A stretch of DNA of 64,000 nucleotides from Cyclaneusma minus (taxonomy: Eukaryota; Ascomycota; Leotiomycetes; Marthamycetales; Marthamycetaceae), in assembly GCA_037179335.1 (NCBI GenBank), contig JAKZHN010000001.1, forward strand, positions 62,001 through 126,000. Direction: 5' to 3'. This document shows, one piece after another, positions 35,956 to 49,600 of this stretch. The first letter of the stretch is position 1. Each line of letters opens with the position of its first letter. Both the position numbers and the translations under genes were made by a program. The notes beneath the pieces are model-generated. The model was not told the DNA's origin. It saw only the letters and a list, made by a program, of their open reading frames with translations, and made no database searches.

Positions 35956-36809
35956 ATGTCCCGAATCCTCACACGCACAGCTCTCAAAACCAATCGTCTC
36001 CCATTCCCACAACCCACCTTCCGCCCTCACCAAACTCCTCTTCAAACACGCATCATGTCTTCCACCTCACAATCCAAGTCAGCACCAGGCGAGTAATTCG
36101 AAGTCCGCCAAACCTCCTCCACCGAAGACTGGCACCCCGACCCCTCCAAATCGCTTCCTCTCTCTCCCGCTCGCCAAGCCCTAATCGACGATATTATCGC
36201 ACTTTACAGCTGCGAGCCTACAGTCGAGAGGGTGAAGCGCTATACTCCGGACTGTGTTTATGATGACCAGTTTGTGTATGCCAATGATAGGTATAAGATG
36301 GCGGGCCAGTGGTTTGCGTTGCCGAAGCTGTTTAATGGGAGTAAGAATGAGGGATATGAGGTTGTGAGGAGTGATGATGAGATGATTCAGTTTAAGAATG
36401 AACAGGTGAGTGTTCCTAGTCCTACATCCTCCCTTAACTGCGTACCAGCTGCATCGCAGTTTTGAGATACATGATGTACTGACTATTTTGAAATTGGGAT
36501 GAAAAGTCCTAGACATTCAAGATCATTCCCAAAACCGCCACCATCAACGCGTTGGTCACGCTCTCGCTCGATCCCGAAACAGTACACAGCGATTTTATCC
36601 GTGTCAAGTACCACAAGTACCAAGCCAATGACAAGGACTACAGCCACGAAGGTGTGGGATTCAGCTTCAAGAAATGGCAGGCTGATCAGGTCGCTAAGCA
36701 TATGGATAGCGAGGAGGTGCAGATGTTCAAGGAGGATAGCACTGCTGGAAAGGAGGAGGTTAGGAAGTACGGCAGCGGGACTGGCGATGCGCCTAAGAAG
36801 GACCTTTAA
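35956..36809 (+). pseudogene. NTF2-fold (SnoaL-like) protein gene with in-frame stop
   Basis: Exons 35956-36405 and 36513-36809 with a GTGAGT...CTAG intron; about 248 sense codons plus one internal TAA. The first 35 residues (MSRILTRTALKTNRLPFPQP...) look like a mitochondrial presequence. The body (LIDDIIALYSCEPTVERVKR, YTPDCVYDDQF, MAGQWFALPKLF) resembles the NTF2/SnoaL-like group of small fungal proteins. The frame is uninterrupted from the ATG through the intron except for TAA at 36094-36096, between SAPGE and FEVRQ. A single C-to-T change would turn CAA (Gln) into that stop. Possible readings: a null allele, a sequencing error, or translation beginning further downstream. No intron with reasonable borders removes the stop. 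Otherwise the reading frame looks fully maintained. Confidence 0.7.
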
Positions 36810-37949
36810 GAGCTTCACTGGGGTTTTGGGGGGTGCTCATGCGTGAAGGACGAGGGGTTGAGGTCACAAATGGAGGTCATCAATTGTGGGGATAGCCTAC
36901 ACGGACGTGTCACATGGGCATGAATTCAGATCATTCGCTACCTGAATGGTTCCAGATGTGTATTTTAATTCCTCCAGCGAACAGGCAGAGGTTGTTGATC
37001 GCCTGCTCCGCTCTTAGTCCAATACTTACCTAAATACTTGCATTTGTACTTTTTGCCGATCATCGATGTCCTGGTGAAGCTTCTGTCACTTGGCAAAGAG
37101 AAAAGTTTTAAGTGAATATCCAATTGAGTTCCTACAGGCAAGTGAAGAGGAAAAGCGAAAACTCGGCACCCGACAGGGACAGGGGTTTCGAAAAATTGAT
37201 AAATACTGACTTTCAGCGGGATTAAAGCAAGGGTGCGTGCAGCGGAAGTAGTTCTCTGCCATATCGCAAGCCTGCAAGGTGAATTGAGCGCGTTAATGTG
37301 CGGGTAGCTAGCCCTCAATCAATCTCAGGGGTCGAAGTCAAGTGTGCAGCAAACCTCATCAGAAAATATATCTACAATCACGAAACATCATCTTAGCACC
37401 ACTTGTGGTGGCACTTTCAACTTCGAAGCTTTAGCCTTTCAGCCTTTTAGTAGCGCGCAAAAAATAAACATCCTCTCCATTGCATTGGCTTGCATTCGCT
37501 TGCATTCGCTCCTATCTATGCCCATCCCTTCTGCGCCCTTCCAAAGGTTCTTTCAGAAGCCGCCAGAGAAAAGAATAGGCAAATACCTAATAATCCTCTA
37601 TCCAGTGATTCCCGTTAAACCCCACCCCACCGGCACAGTCGAAAAGTTCCGAGACTTTCCGCTGCTATGCTAAAGACGCCATAGAGCCATGCAGCCCGCT
37701 TACCCCCGAGAACAGCGCAGAAAAATATAAAACCAAAAACCCGCCGGTACCTAATAAACTAAAAAAGAAACGCGAGGAAGAGGAGAGAGACGCAAAAGTC
37801 CAGAGGGTGCGACGATGACAGGTAGAAGCGTCCGAGGAGCAAGACCTCCAGGCTTCCAAACCACCTTCCCCACCCCTCTTTTGCTTGTGAGAAACGAGCA
37901 AGCGAGTATGAAGCGAACCGGTTTCAGGGCTGGCGCACCGAAGCTGAGC
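36810..37949. other. Convergent spacer, no gene seen
   Basis: 1.1 kb between the 3' end of the NTF2-like gene and the 3' end of MOT1. No recognisable coding content on either strand. Confidence 0.55.
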
Positions 37950-40900
37950 TCAGCCGTTCATGCTCGCCAAAAAGCCATCCAGCGAGAACTCCTCCTCGTA
38001 CTGCTTGTCGTCCCACAGCTCGCCCAAATCATCCAGCCAGCCCTTCTTGCCCCTCTCCCTCACCTCACCAGTAGCATCCACCACATCTTCTTCATTGATG
38101 GCCTCATTGCCTTGTGACGGCTTATCGATATTTTCTGCCGTTTCACCCAAGTTGAAGAGGTCGAGGATTTGGCCGGTTTCCATGGTGCCCAGGCCGGCGT
38201 TTTGTTGGTTGACTACTGTGCTGGCGACGTCGATCTTGAAGCGTTGAAGACTGTTGACACGTGCTATGTTAGCAAAAGTTGATAGACGTTGAGAGTGATG
38301 AGTGGACGGCGGGCATCAAGACAGGAGGATAGGGCAAGGAGACAAGGAAGGAATAGGAAAAATAACATACTTCAGAATCTTCTCCTCCAACGTCCCCCTA
38401 GTAATCAACCGATAAACATTGACCACCTTCTTCTGCCCAATGCGATGCGCGCGATCCATAGCTTGCAAATCCTTCTGCGGATTCCAATCATGTTCCACAA
38501 AGATGACCGTATCGGCTCCAGTTAAATTCAGCCCCAAGCCACCAACACTTGTCGTAAGCAACAACACGTCATAGCTTGGATCGCTGTTGAACTTGTTCAC
38601 GATGTCTTGGCGTTTGTTGGCTTCTACGGATCCGTCGAGACGCAGGTATTGAACGGACGGAAGAAGTTTCTTGAGAACGTCGTTTTGCACCATGTCGAGC
38701 ATCTCTTTCATTTGGCAGAAGACGAGAGCGCGGTGGGGTGAAACGTGCGAAATTTCGGCAAGCTCGCCTTCGCCGGTATTGGGGGTGCCGATGCCGCAGT
38801 CAACGAGGAGATCGCGAAGTGCAGTGAGTTTTGGTGCGTGAACAGGGTCGTTGAGACTCGTGTTTTGCTTCGCAAGCAGACGTTGCGTTTCGTCGTATTG
38901 CTTGTGTCCCTGCTTCATGACCAGGGCAGGCGAGTTGCACAGCTTGCGCATGTACTGCAGGGCTTGGAAGATATGCTGCTTAGCTTCCTTGTCGTTGCTG
39001 CCAGCCTTTTCAGCGAGAGTACGACCCTCCTTCTTGCTGAAGTCTTCGAAGAGCTTCTTTTGCAGATCAGAAAGATCGCAGTAGTAGTTTTGCAGGATCT
39101 TGGGAGGAAGGTCATCGAGGACTTCTTCTTTGAGGCGGCGGAGGAGGAAGGGGAGGACTTGTTTGTGCAGGGCTTCGATAGCGAGCGCACCGGCTTCTTG
39201 CTCTTTGGATGACGATTTGCTGTAGCGTGACGCGGCAATGGGCTTGGCGAAGCGGTCAAGGAAGACTTTCTCTTGGCCGAGAAAGCCAGGCATGAGGAAG
39301 TCGAAGAGGGACCAGAGTTCGAGGACATTGTTCTGGATAGGCGTGCCGGAGAGGATGAGACGGTGGTTGCTGAGAAGGCGCTTCACAGCAATGGTGACCT
39401 TTGCGCGTGGGTTCTTGATCAGATGACCTTCGTCGAGCACCAGGTAGTTCCAGTTCATGGGAACGAGAAAGTCGATATCGTTTCGGCAGATATCATAGGA
39501 AGTGATGACAATGTCGGTTTTGCCGACTTGATCTCTGACCCGAGCACGATCTGCTGGGGTACCAACATAGGCAGTGGTTGTGAGAAAGGGGGCGTATGTT
39601 TTGATCTCTTGCTGCCAATGGCCAGAAAGAGTTGGTGGACAGACGATCAGAGATGGCAGTCTCCTTACGTCCGGTGCACCGGTTCTCGCGAATTCCTCAG
39701 CTCGGTTGTGGTGATCACTGGCAACAATACAGATGGTCTGTAGAGTCTTTCCTAATCCCATGTCATCACAAAGAATGCCATGAAGATGGTACTTGTTCAG
39801 GAAGTTAAGCCAGTTGACACCCTCCTGTTGGTAAGATCTGAGCTCAGCCTTGATTGCGACTGGAATATTGAAAGGCTCGACCTTGTGCGGGTCAAGCAGC
39901 TGACCGATGAATGCCCTTTCCCGGTCACGACCCTGGAGAAGTTCTTGCGACAATCCTGGAGGATCGGGAATACCGGCTTCGAGAGGTACCAATTTCACTA
40001 GCGTCGCAAAAGTGGTAGTCGCTATCAGACGGACGTCGTTGTCAGAGTCACTCATTCGACCGAGGACTGGCACGATGAGGAAGATGACGTAGGGGAGGAT
40101 GTTATCGCCCATAACATGAATAAGATGATAGACGGCTTCAATGGCACCCTGTCTGAAATTCAGATCGATAGGGTTGCTGATGGAAGGCAATACCTTCTCC
40201 ACCAGCATAGTCATGGCCCCGACCGTGATGACACTACAGACTGTGGCAAGACATTTTGCAGCCATGTAGCGGAACACAGAAAGCTGGGAATGGAGAGCCT
40301 TGATGACCATTGGGAGCATACTCATGATGAAAGGATGCAGGCCAACGTCAAACGTTGGTGTCATGGCTCGCAAAAGCGACATGGCGTCAACGGCTTCTTG
40401 TCCCAAGTCATATTCCGGATCCATGGCCTCTTTGGGCAATGCATCTCCGCCAAAGACTTGTTCGAGAGGCTTTTCGATGAAAGCCTTCAATGTCGGGACC
40501 TTCTCCAGAACAGCAGGACCGAATATTCTTGCCAAGGACTCAAGAGCCTCCTTCGCACCACGACGAGAAATCCTAGCGCCCTTCGCCTCAGCAGCAAACT
40601 TGGCTGCATCGGGATGATCTCTGCGATCTTCCTCCTTGCGCAGAGACAAAATGGCTGAAGTGAGTTCGCACACTGGCCTGAACTCCGGTGTCTCTGCAAC
40701 TTCCATGCAGGAGAATTTCGACAAGTTCGTGACTACCTTCTCCGCGGGTACAGTCCGGCCAGCCGAGACGAAGATCTCGATGAGGCATGCTATCGAACCG
40801 GCAGAACGTCTTTGAAGCTCTGCATTCTCTTCGTGCTTGATGCTGTCCATCAAAGCCTTGATGACGGAAGTTGGTTTCTTCGGGTTGAAGTTCATAGCAA

Positions 40901-43900
40901 CTAGAGCGCCTGCAGCAGCCGCCTTGATACGGACGTCCCTTGCCTCTTTGGCGGTCTTTGCGTTCTCGATGGTCTCCCTGCACTGAGTTCGTGCTTCTGC
41001 GAGGGTCTCAGCGGCGATCAAGCGCTGGCTCGGAGACATTGCTTTCGTCAATTTCTCGAAGTCGCCGGTAATGCACTTGTCTGCATTTGCGATTGAAAAG
41101 GCGCCAGGACCCGCTTCCGGCTCTCCTTGGACGATGGGAGCAAGACTTGGTAATTTGCCTTGCTGGATCTTGCCAACATCTCGGAAGGTATTCAGAAGCG
41201 CCATACACTGTGCTCTGACTAGCTGGAGGTAGCTGACTAGATCTCGGTAATGGGATGGTCGATCGGACTCAAGAATCTTCTGAAGAGCATCAATGAATCT
41301 CGAGGGAGCCTCTTTGTCGGAGCATGATTTCGCGTATTCGTTGATAATCATGGTAGCAGTCAGTTGGGTCGATGAGAAGGCCGATGATAACGCCGGGATG
41401 ATACTAGCGTCATATGCCTCGAGAACTGATGGGTCGACCAGAGACATGAGCCGGCCCATTGCTTTGGCGGCAGATATCCTCGATCTGATCAAGACATCCA
41501 TACCCACCAGGTCAACATCACCTTGCATCATGTGACCATCAACATCGTGCGAGGTGTGAGTAGGTTCAGGCTCGACCATCCTCGCCTTGCGGCGTCTCTT
41601 TGACGCTGGCTCGGCAGTAGGAGACATACGCTTTTGTCCAGCCGTTATATTGCTTGGTAGGCTGTAGCTGGCACCTGATGGTTTGATGAACAGGGTCGGG
41701 TTCATCGGTAAGGGGTGACGAGTGACACCGATAGGGTGAAGGGTGAGCTGCATGAGAGGATCAACATGCACGGAGAACTCTGCCGCCAGAGCATGGGGGT
41801 CTTTTTGCGCCATGCAATTCAGCATAGCCTCCCAAAGCTGTAAAGACAGTCTGAGAGTATCTTCGTTGCGTTCAACCAAGATATTCTGGAAGACTAGGCG
41901 GAGGATCCTGCCATTCAGCCAGCCCTGAGTGCTTGCTCCCGATCCTTCGATAGTGATGAATGTGAGAAGTGCGCGTAACACGGCTGATCGAACCGTCGTG
42001 ATTGTATGGCGGAGGAAGGGGTAAAGTCTGGGAACAAGCAGGGTAAATGACTGGTCAGCATCAGTCTCTGCGTTCTTCTTCATAGCTTCCAGTACTTCTG
42101 GGAAGCTACAAAGCTTGGCTAGCAGGTCCATAATCTGGCCGGTACTAGCACTAAGATCATCACTGAGATCCGAAAGACACTCCCAGACAATGTTAATCAA
42201 GGCATCAAGGGCTTCAGGTCGGAGGTTGACGAAGTCTTGTGCAATTGGTATCAAAGTGGCTGCACTGACAGAGCGGACATCATCATCTCTGTCCCCAAGC
42301 CCCTTCATGACGGCACGGATGACACCATCGATGAGACCACTGTCTTTGAGCAGAAGATCCTTTCGGACTGCGACAAGATAACGTAGTCCGATCATACCAC
42401 CATGACAGACAGCCCATATCGGTCTTTCAAGACGAAGATCGTCCTGCATGACCATGCGGTACAGGATGTTGTAGACCGAGTAGACGGATGCCTCTGGAAG
42501 GTGTTTGAGTAGAGCACCAAGGGTCTGACCAACAGTCTCGCGGATGGGCGCCACTACCGTATCGGAAACGTAGTCGCCAAAGCGGTCGAGCATGAAGACG
42601 CAGCAAAGTCTGCATGCGAGATCGTCAAGCCACTGCTTGTTCGAGGCGTCGTTCTGTTTCCTGTTCTTGCCTCGGATGCGTCCAGCCCCATGGCCCTGAG
42701 CTCGAATGATCTCTCTGAGACCCATGGCAGCACCGTGTCGTGACTCCCATTGGGGATCGAAAAGGTCAATCATCAGTAGTTCACAGAGTCGCTCAAAAGG
42801 CCATTCTATGCCTTCTTCCTCTGCTTCCGTCTTAATTTCGGCTTTGATGGGGACTACGGGACCCTTGAATTCGGAGACGACCTTGGAATCTTCGTCCACA
42901 TCTTCTGTCCTACCGAGCGTGAAGTATTCGGAAGCCTTGTTGGGATCGATTTCAGGTCCATCTCCCATCTCGGTATCAAGACTCTCATGGGTACTCTGTT
43001 TCCGCATCATCGACAGGTCCGGATATCTGTTCTTATTTCCGGCCTGCTGTGCTTCGCGCTTCCTCTTGCGCTTCAACTGGTTAAGTTGACGGTTACTGAG
43101 CTGTGGCTCCGCGGATGGAGTGCTGGCGCCATTTGCTGCCTTTCCATTCGCCTTTGAATCCTCATGAAGTCCATTGGTGCTAGTTTGCGGCGTAGGCAGG
43201 CCATTTTGGCGCTGCTCATCGAGAGCGGTCTGGATGTCACGGCCAACAGCTTCGTTGCTGTATTCTCCTCGAAGACCGATTCGGCCAGCTAGAGTTTTCT
43301 TCTGGTGAGCCAGACGAGACGTGGGGTTGAGAGACGCGAGGGCAAGGTCGTGTTCTCGTCCAGTACCTCGAGCTAGCTCGTGGCCCCATTTCAGAATGGA
43401 GACAAGATCGAGAGTTTCGAGGCTCAGTCTCTCGTCTTTGTCTGGGGCAGAAAGGTCGAGATCACCTAGCTCTCTCTTGATGAGGGAGCCGTTTGATTCT
43501 TCTTTGACATGCTCATCCTGGATGTCAGCATCACCGGCATTAGGGTCGAAGCGCTCAGCATTGTCGACGATGCCGCCGAGAGCCTTGGCGGCAGCTATCC
43601 GAGTGTCCCATGACCTGTGGCGAAGATAGGGGATGACACGGGTAAGGAGGTTGAATAATTCTTCTGGGTGGGCTTTCTGAACGTCGGCCAGTTGCTGGGC
43701 AGCAGTGTTCCGGATTAGCTGGGTACTGCCAGTTTCCAGTAGCCTGTGGGGATGTCAGTCAGATGTCCGACGGGGATGTCGCATGAAATGCCACTTGAAA
43801 AGGGTACGTGTAGGCAAACGATGACAAATGAAGACATCATCCTCAGGGGACAAAGTTGTTCCGAGGGGAGGTGAGGTTTCGCGAAGAGGTGAGGCTTCGT

Positions 43901-44171
43901 GGTGATTCATGCTCGGAGTGAAGATGATGGAGAGAGATGGGATTGATATGGAAAGACAGAGAAGTGGGAGGGAAGTGTTGATGTGATGATGAGGTCTTTG
44001 GAAAATTGAAGCTGTCGGGGCAGGCGCGAAAGGTGAGGCTCCATCATGTCATGGTGAAGCAGGGGGTGGGACAACTCACGTGACTAGACGATCCAATCTG
44101 CAGCAAGGGGATGCGTGGTCAGCTGAAGAACAACAAATGCAGAGCAGGGGGACTAGGTACCTTGAAGCCAT
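37950..44171 (-). CDS. MOT1: MOT1/BTAF1 Snf2-family ATPase, TBP remover
   Basis: Snf2 ATPase that strips TATA-binding protein from DNA and globally shapes RNA polymerase II initiation. Model (minus): 44171-44161 (11 nt), 44097-44080 (18 nt), 43743-38371, 38250-37950; 1900 aa, the usual length. The two micro-exons rebuild the family N-terminus MASRLDRLVTLLETGSTQ with perfect phase. HEAT repeats fill the first ~1200 residues (RVIPYLRHRSWDTRIAAAKALGG and others), interrupted by a basic KRKRKRE stretch. The ATPase has GILCDDMGLGKTLQT (Walker A), DEGH (motif II), SGTPIQNN and the C-terminal helicase block LLTTSVGGLGLNLTGAD...DRAHRIGQ. The last exon holds LQRFKIDVASTVVNQQNAG and an acidic WLDDLGELW tail. 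No missing key residues. Confidence 0.97.
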
Positions 44172-45580
44172 TTTTGATGTATTCTGCGATCCTGCATTAT
44201 CGTGTCTGGGGTGAAGTAGTAGCAGCAGAGTCCATTGGCGCTGTACTTGTAAGGTGGGTGCTGTCGTAGGTGCTGGTGGGTGGTATGTGATTAGGTGAAT
44301 AGTAACTTTAGCCTTGCGCACGACAAGAGGAGAGGAAAGACAGTCTTTTAATTGGCAATACTCTGCGGTGCAAATCAGAAAGACGGGCGGAGTGTTGGCA
44401 ATCCCTGTACTCGGTTTGACGCGTCGTTAACAGGCACCTATGCATATAAGTGCAATCCGGATTGACGCGACCGTCGTGAATGAACAGCCGGCAGTCAGGG
44501 CTGGCGTCAACTGTGCGATGTCACTTATTGCCGGGAATGGTGCACCGAAAGGGCTGGAGAATACTGTGGTGGAATATGGTGTGGTTTGGTGGATTAAGTG
44601 TCGCGCGTGCACGCTGTGGTCGGTTGCGGATGCGAGTGTTGGCGATGCTCGCATTCGCTTTGGGGGTGCGTGTGTGCTGGGTGGCTCACAAGTCCGCTTC
44701 ATCGAACGCGGGTGTTGCAGGTGTATTTATGAACCAAGGTCTGTCCGCAATCCCTGCTCTTTCCCTTTCACTAACCCCAACACGCTGGTTCGCTCCTGCA
44801 CCGTGCGACGGGCCGGCCACAAGGCAAGAGCCAAGCGACAAGGCTGATCCAATGCTGGCCAATCACAGGGTGCCTCAGCCTTGTCCGTTACTTCCACAAG
44901 CCACTTCAATGTTGCGCTTCCCTGAATTGAAAGCGCGTCAATAAAGAAAACCAGAGTCTCAAGAACACTCCAAAGAAAGAAATCATCCGATCTATTTCTT
45001 GAATTCTTGGAAGCTGGTCCAGATGGAAAGGCAGCAGCTACCTAGGCTCGGGAGGTAGCCACATCTTGCGTTTTTGTTTTTGGCCACTGCCAACCAACAA
45101 ACACTTCCAACCATCTGTGTATCTGAAAGGTACCTAGGTTACACAGGGTAGGAGGGCATGAGAAAAATCAACTAAGTCGGGGAAATCCAACTAACTCACA
45201 GAAATCCAGTAACTCAGAGAAATAACAATCTGGCCAAGCTGACACACCAACATGAAGTTCTGGCATCTGCACGTCAACGCACGTCAACGGGCTGTGCTGC
45301 AGCCTGCCACTTCGATTTGTGTTCACCATCGTTCAAGCAAATAAACCCGAGAAATGGTCCTTTGGCGTGGGGACTCGCTCGGGTACCTATCTATTGATCT
45401 CCGTGACGTCAGGACTATTTTAGAAAAGCCAGATCGATCTGAATGCTTAACTTCACGTCGGTGATACTAGACACCATGTCAAAGCACCCAGGCGTGTCGG
45501 ATGGAGAGGAGAACGCATATGAAATGATGCTGAGGAACGAGGAAGATGACTGAAGACGAGAGGACCAAACACTTTATATC

Positions 45581-45601
45581 CCCAGTAATTGAGAATATTC
45601 C
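45581..45601. repeat. Dispersed CAGTAATT/GAATATTCC motif, copy A
   Basis: CCCAGTAATT is followed directly by GAGAATATTCC. The same two words recur at 46101-46170 and 56131-56222. Confidence 0.5.
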
Positions 45602-46100
45602 GACTGGCGACATAAAGGGACTGCTGCGGTTTCGAGACCCAGAACGATATGCGGAAGGAACCCCAGGTTCAGTACTCCAACCAAGCTGGACCCTCATTTC
45701 TTCGTCGGGTGGCGCTTTTTGACGTTGATCTAGACCTGCAAGCCGACATGCTGCGTTACCTCTTCCGTGGCCATTGCAGTGATCGACGGAGTTGTCACGC
45801 CCGCCTTGCACGCTGTGCCACGCTGAGGGAGCAGCAGTGCAGCTGTGGTGTTTGGGGAATGAGAGCACTTCGCCGGATACGGATGGCGATCAAGTGGGCG
45901 AGGTGAGGTGGTGTTGGCGGCGCTGGCAGCAATCTGAGCGTTGTCAGAAGCTCGAAGGCGTTGGGAAATCGGGAGGTTTCGAGGGAAGATGCGCACGGGC
46001 CACGCTGCAAGCCGGGGTGTTCCTGCAATCGTTGGTCCAGCCATCGCGGTCGAGGCTATCGCCGACCGTCCTGTCGTGGCAGTTCATGAAGTTCTTCTAA

Positions 46101-46170
46101 GGATTTTCACAGTAACTCGGAATATTCCAAGTATCCGGGAATATTCCTAGTAATTGGAAAGATTCCTACT
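46101..46170. repeat. Dispersed CAGTAATT/GAATATTCC motif, copies B
   Basis: Reads as alternating CAGTAACT, GGAATATTCC, GGGAATATTCC and TAGTAATTGG words over 70 bp. It is related to the copies at 45.58 and 56.13-56.22 kb. GGAATATTCC is a perfect 10-bp palindrome. Confidence 0.5.
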
Positions 46171-46674
46171 CTCAAGTTGTAGCTGAGCACACAAGAACTG
46201 TCACCACGAGCCTCCGTATACTCCCAAAGCATGAACCAAAATTGCTTCCAATTTATTTGACCACTTCTCAACCACCTGTGCAGCTGTGCATTACATTGTA
46301 ATACCATCGCAATATGCATCATCTGTTGTTATTGCATTTTTACGCTGCGCCCTGAGAGTTCTGTCTTATCAAAATACTAACTATCGTCGAAGCTGTGCTT
46401 TGCTCCTTGACCGCTGATTGGTCCGGGCACCGTGCCACCGACAGGAGCCAGAGCCAAGCCTAAGCTGTCTCATGCCCACCAGACGACGGAGACTCCAACA
46501 CGATGGCTGCCCCAAGGACGATTTGAAGCCGAAATAGTGAAGCTGTTGCTAGACCTCGACCTCATCCCGACCACTCGATGCCGCGAAAACTGTCCGAACG
46601 TCTTTCAATTATCCTCTGTCCCGCGACCCCTCTATCCTCCGCCCCTCCACCGCTTCTTCTGCGAAACCACCGCC

Positions 46675-49600
46675 ATGTCCTCCTTCAACCCCCATATGCC
46701 AGGACTGGCACATCGACCTGCTTTTGGCGCTCCGATGCCTGCCCCCGCACCGCATGTGCCAGCTGGTACATTACTTCCCGGCACCAAAATCCAGGTCGGG
46801 AACCACAAAGTCGTCATCCAGAAGTACCTCTCCGAGGGCGGCTTTGCCCACGTCTACCTGGTCAAGATGCCCAAAGTAATCGACGGCACCGACATTGCTG
46901 TCCTCAAGCGAGTCGCTGTCCCCGATAAGGAAGCTCTTGCAAATATGCGGACTGAGGTGGAAACTATGAAGAAGCTGAAGGGCCACCGACCCATAGTCAC
47001 CTACTTCGACTCGCACGCATCGCAACTGAAGGGCGGAGGCTACGAGGTGTTTCTGCTCATGGAATACTGCAACGGAGGCGGCCTGATTGATTTCATGAAT
47101 ACCAGACTGCAGAATAGGTTGACTGAGCCTGAAATCCTCAAGATCTTCTCCGATGTGGCTGAAGGGGTTGCTTGTATGCACTACCTCAAGCCCCCTTTAC
47201 TCCACCGAGATCTCAAGGTCGAAAACGTCCTGATTACGACTACCGCAACATCCAAGAGATTCAAGCTATGCGACTTTGGCTCGACAGCTCCCCCGCGTCC
47301 TGCTGCTACAAATGTTACCGAATGTCGACTTATCGAGGAAGACATACAAAAGCATACGACTCTCCAATACCGAAGCCCTGAGATGATTGACGTATACAGA
47401 AAGCAACCTATTGACGAAAAGTCGGATATCTGGGCGCTGGGTGTATTATTATACAAACTCTGCTACTATACCACGCCATTTGAGGAACAGGGACAGCTTG
47501 CGATCTTGAACGCCAGCTTCAAATATCCCTCCTATCCGCCCTTCTCCGACAATTTGAAGGTGTTGATTGGTGCGTAGACACATATGAACACTTCTTAATT
47601 TTCGCTGATTTTCCTAGCATCTATGTTGAAGGAGAATCCGAGGTCTCGTCCGAATATATACCAAGTGCTGCGAGAGGCATGTCTTATGCAGGGGCTGGAA
47701 GTTCCAATTAAGGACGTAAGTTGGCTTAACCCGTCCAGTCACTGAATCACCATAACTAATGGATCTTAAGATATACGCTGGACGTACAGCTTCTGAGGCC
47801 AGAAAGAACCAGCAGTTACCGGATGTGCCTGATATCGCATCACCACCCCCTGTAGTCGGTGCTGTATTTGCGCCGCCTCCTCCGAAGCAGGAGTTTATCC
47901 CGGACATTGTTCCAATGCGGCGTGGTAGGCCCACGACTAGCCATCAAACCCTGGCAAAACCGAGTCCGTCACCTATGAGGGGTACCTCAAGCGACCCCTT
48001 TGCGGCTCTCGATGCAAAATCGCCTCCTGCAGTGGAAGACGACATCTCGGCCCGTTTCCCGAGTCTCGATCAATTCTCGCTGCTTCATGAGCAGGGCAGT
48101 AAATTTGAGTTCGACGGTGCATCTGCCAAACCAGCTACATCTAGAGACTTGAACCAGCGAGTAACTGAAAAGCTAGCCGACGATGCATTCGCATTCAGCC
48201 TGCCACCCAGTCGGGATGAACCGATTTCTTCCTCTAGACCATCAGCAGGAGCCATGAGCCGCGCCCAAAAGATCATTTCTGACAGTCCCGAACTTCAAGC
48301 CGCCATGGGTCCGCCCTCTCCCCCGACGATCCAAATACCAGCTCTCTCACGTCCCTCGATGGTATCCCAAGGAACCATGACCTCCGAACCCCCCTCACCC
48401 ACCGACTACCCACCCTCGAAATACAACAAAGCCGCACCAATTTATCGCTTCCCCTCTGTAACTTCGCACCACCGAGCAGCCAGCCTCCCACGAAGTCCGG
48501 ACTCTAAAGACCGCCTCGCACCCCAAGACGCCCAGCCATCGCGTTCCGTCTCCGCATCCCGCAATACCCCCACGCCCATGCGCCCTGCCACCTCCCGCCA
48601 CGCCTCATCCTCCCGTCCCTCCCTCGAAGGCGCGCGTCCCAGCATGGAAGTGCTTGAACCCCAAGCCCAAGCACGGCCACAGCCCACGTCTTCGCGCCCC
48701 CGACCTGTCAGCACACATCTAGAATCTAACTTGGATTTCCTGCGCGAGCGTGAAGCCTCTGCTACTCGGAACGTCATAACTCCCGTCAACTCTAATCCCC
48801 TGTCGAGGCCGAATAGTAACGAGGTATTGACTGGCCCTGGCTCTGATTCCTCCGGCGACGACCGCAATATTTCGAGTAATGTGGATTTTTTGCGGACTAT
48901 GGAAGAAAGCAACTCGGCGAGACAAGGTCACTCGCATCACCGACGTGTGAGCAGCAATGCGAGTAAACACAGCAAGCGCAGTTCCATGCCTTCGATGTCG
49001 CTATCGGGCACAAAAACATTACTCGCGGGGAAATTTGGCGATGCGTTTAAGCGCTTTGAGAATAGTGGTAGTGGAAGTGGCAGTAAAGATATCGCTGGAA
49101 ATCGAACACCTAGTCCACTGCATGATTTGGAAAGGAAGGATCTGACCCCCATTGCTGGCTCGGAAGCTACCGATGGACGCTCGGATGATGGATTTTTGGC
49201 AGACAGAGAGGAGGAGCTGAACCCTGAACAACGCAGGGAGATGGAGAGGAGGAGGCTGAGTGCGGAAGAAAAACGTGTTGCTGATGCTGCTGCGGAATAT
49301 CGACGGAGGCTTGCTGAGAGGGAGGCTAGTGGTGGTGGTGGAGGTGGAGCTAGGGGAATGGGAGAGGGGACCACGAGGGCGAAAAGCATACAGAGTAAGG
49401 TGCAGAGTTTGCTGGATGAAAACAGTAGGGAGAAAGAGGTGGTGAGGACGGCGGAGGGGTATGGACGGTATACTGCCTCGTCGCAACCTGTTCCTTCCAT
49501 TCCCCCGTCGTCATCGGGAAACCCGTATCTCAACAACAAGCCGGCTGTGGGTAGGAAACCGGATCTGGCGATGCAGGGGCATTCGAATAGTTTGCCGAAT

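Larger units (their letters stand above)
44172..46674. other. 2.5-kb divergent intergenic region
   Basis: Promoters of MOT1 (-) and the kinase (+). Contains ACCTAGG-type motifs (about 45050 and 45131) and two AT-rich stretches, 45581-45601 and 46101-46170, built from CAGTAATT and GAATATTCC words. Frames of up to about 150 codons have no recognisable domains. I do not call a gene. Confidence 0.55.

Noticed and set aside
38745..41535. Long plus-strand frames opposite MOT1
   Set aside because: They are antisense shadows of a conserved coding frame with no domain or splice support.
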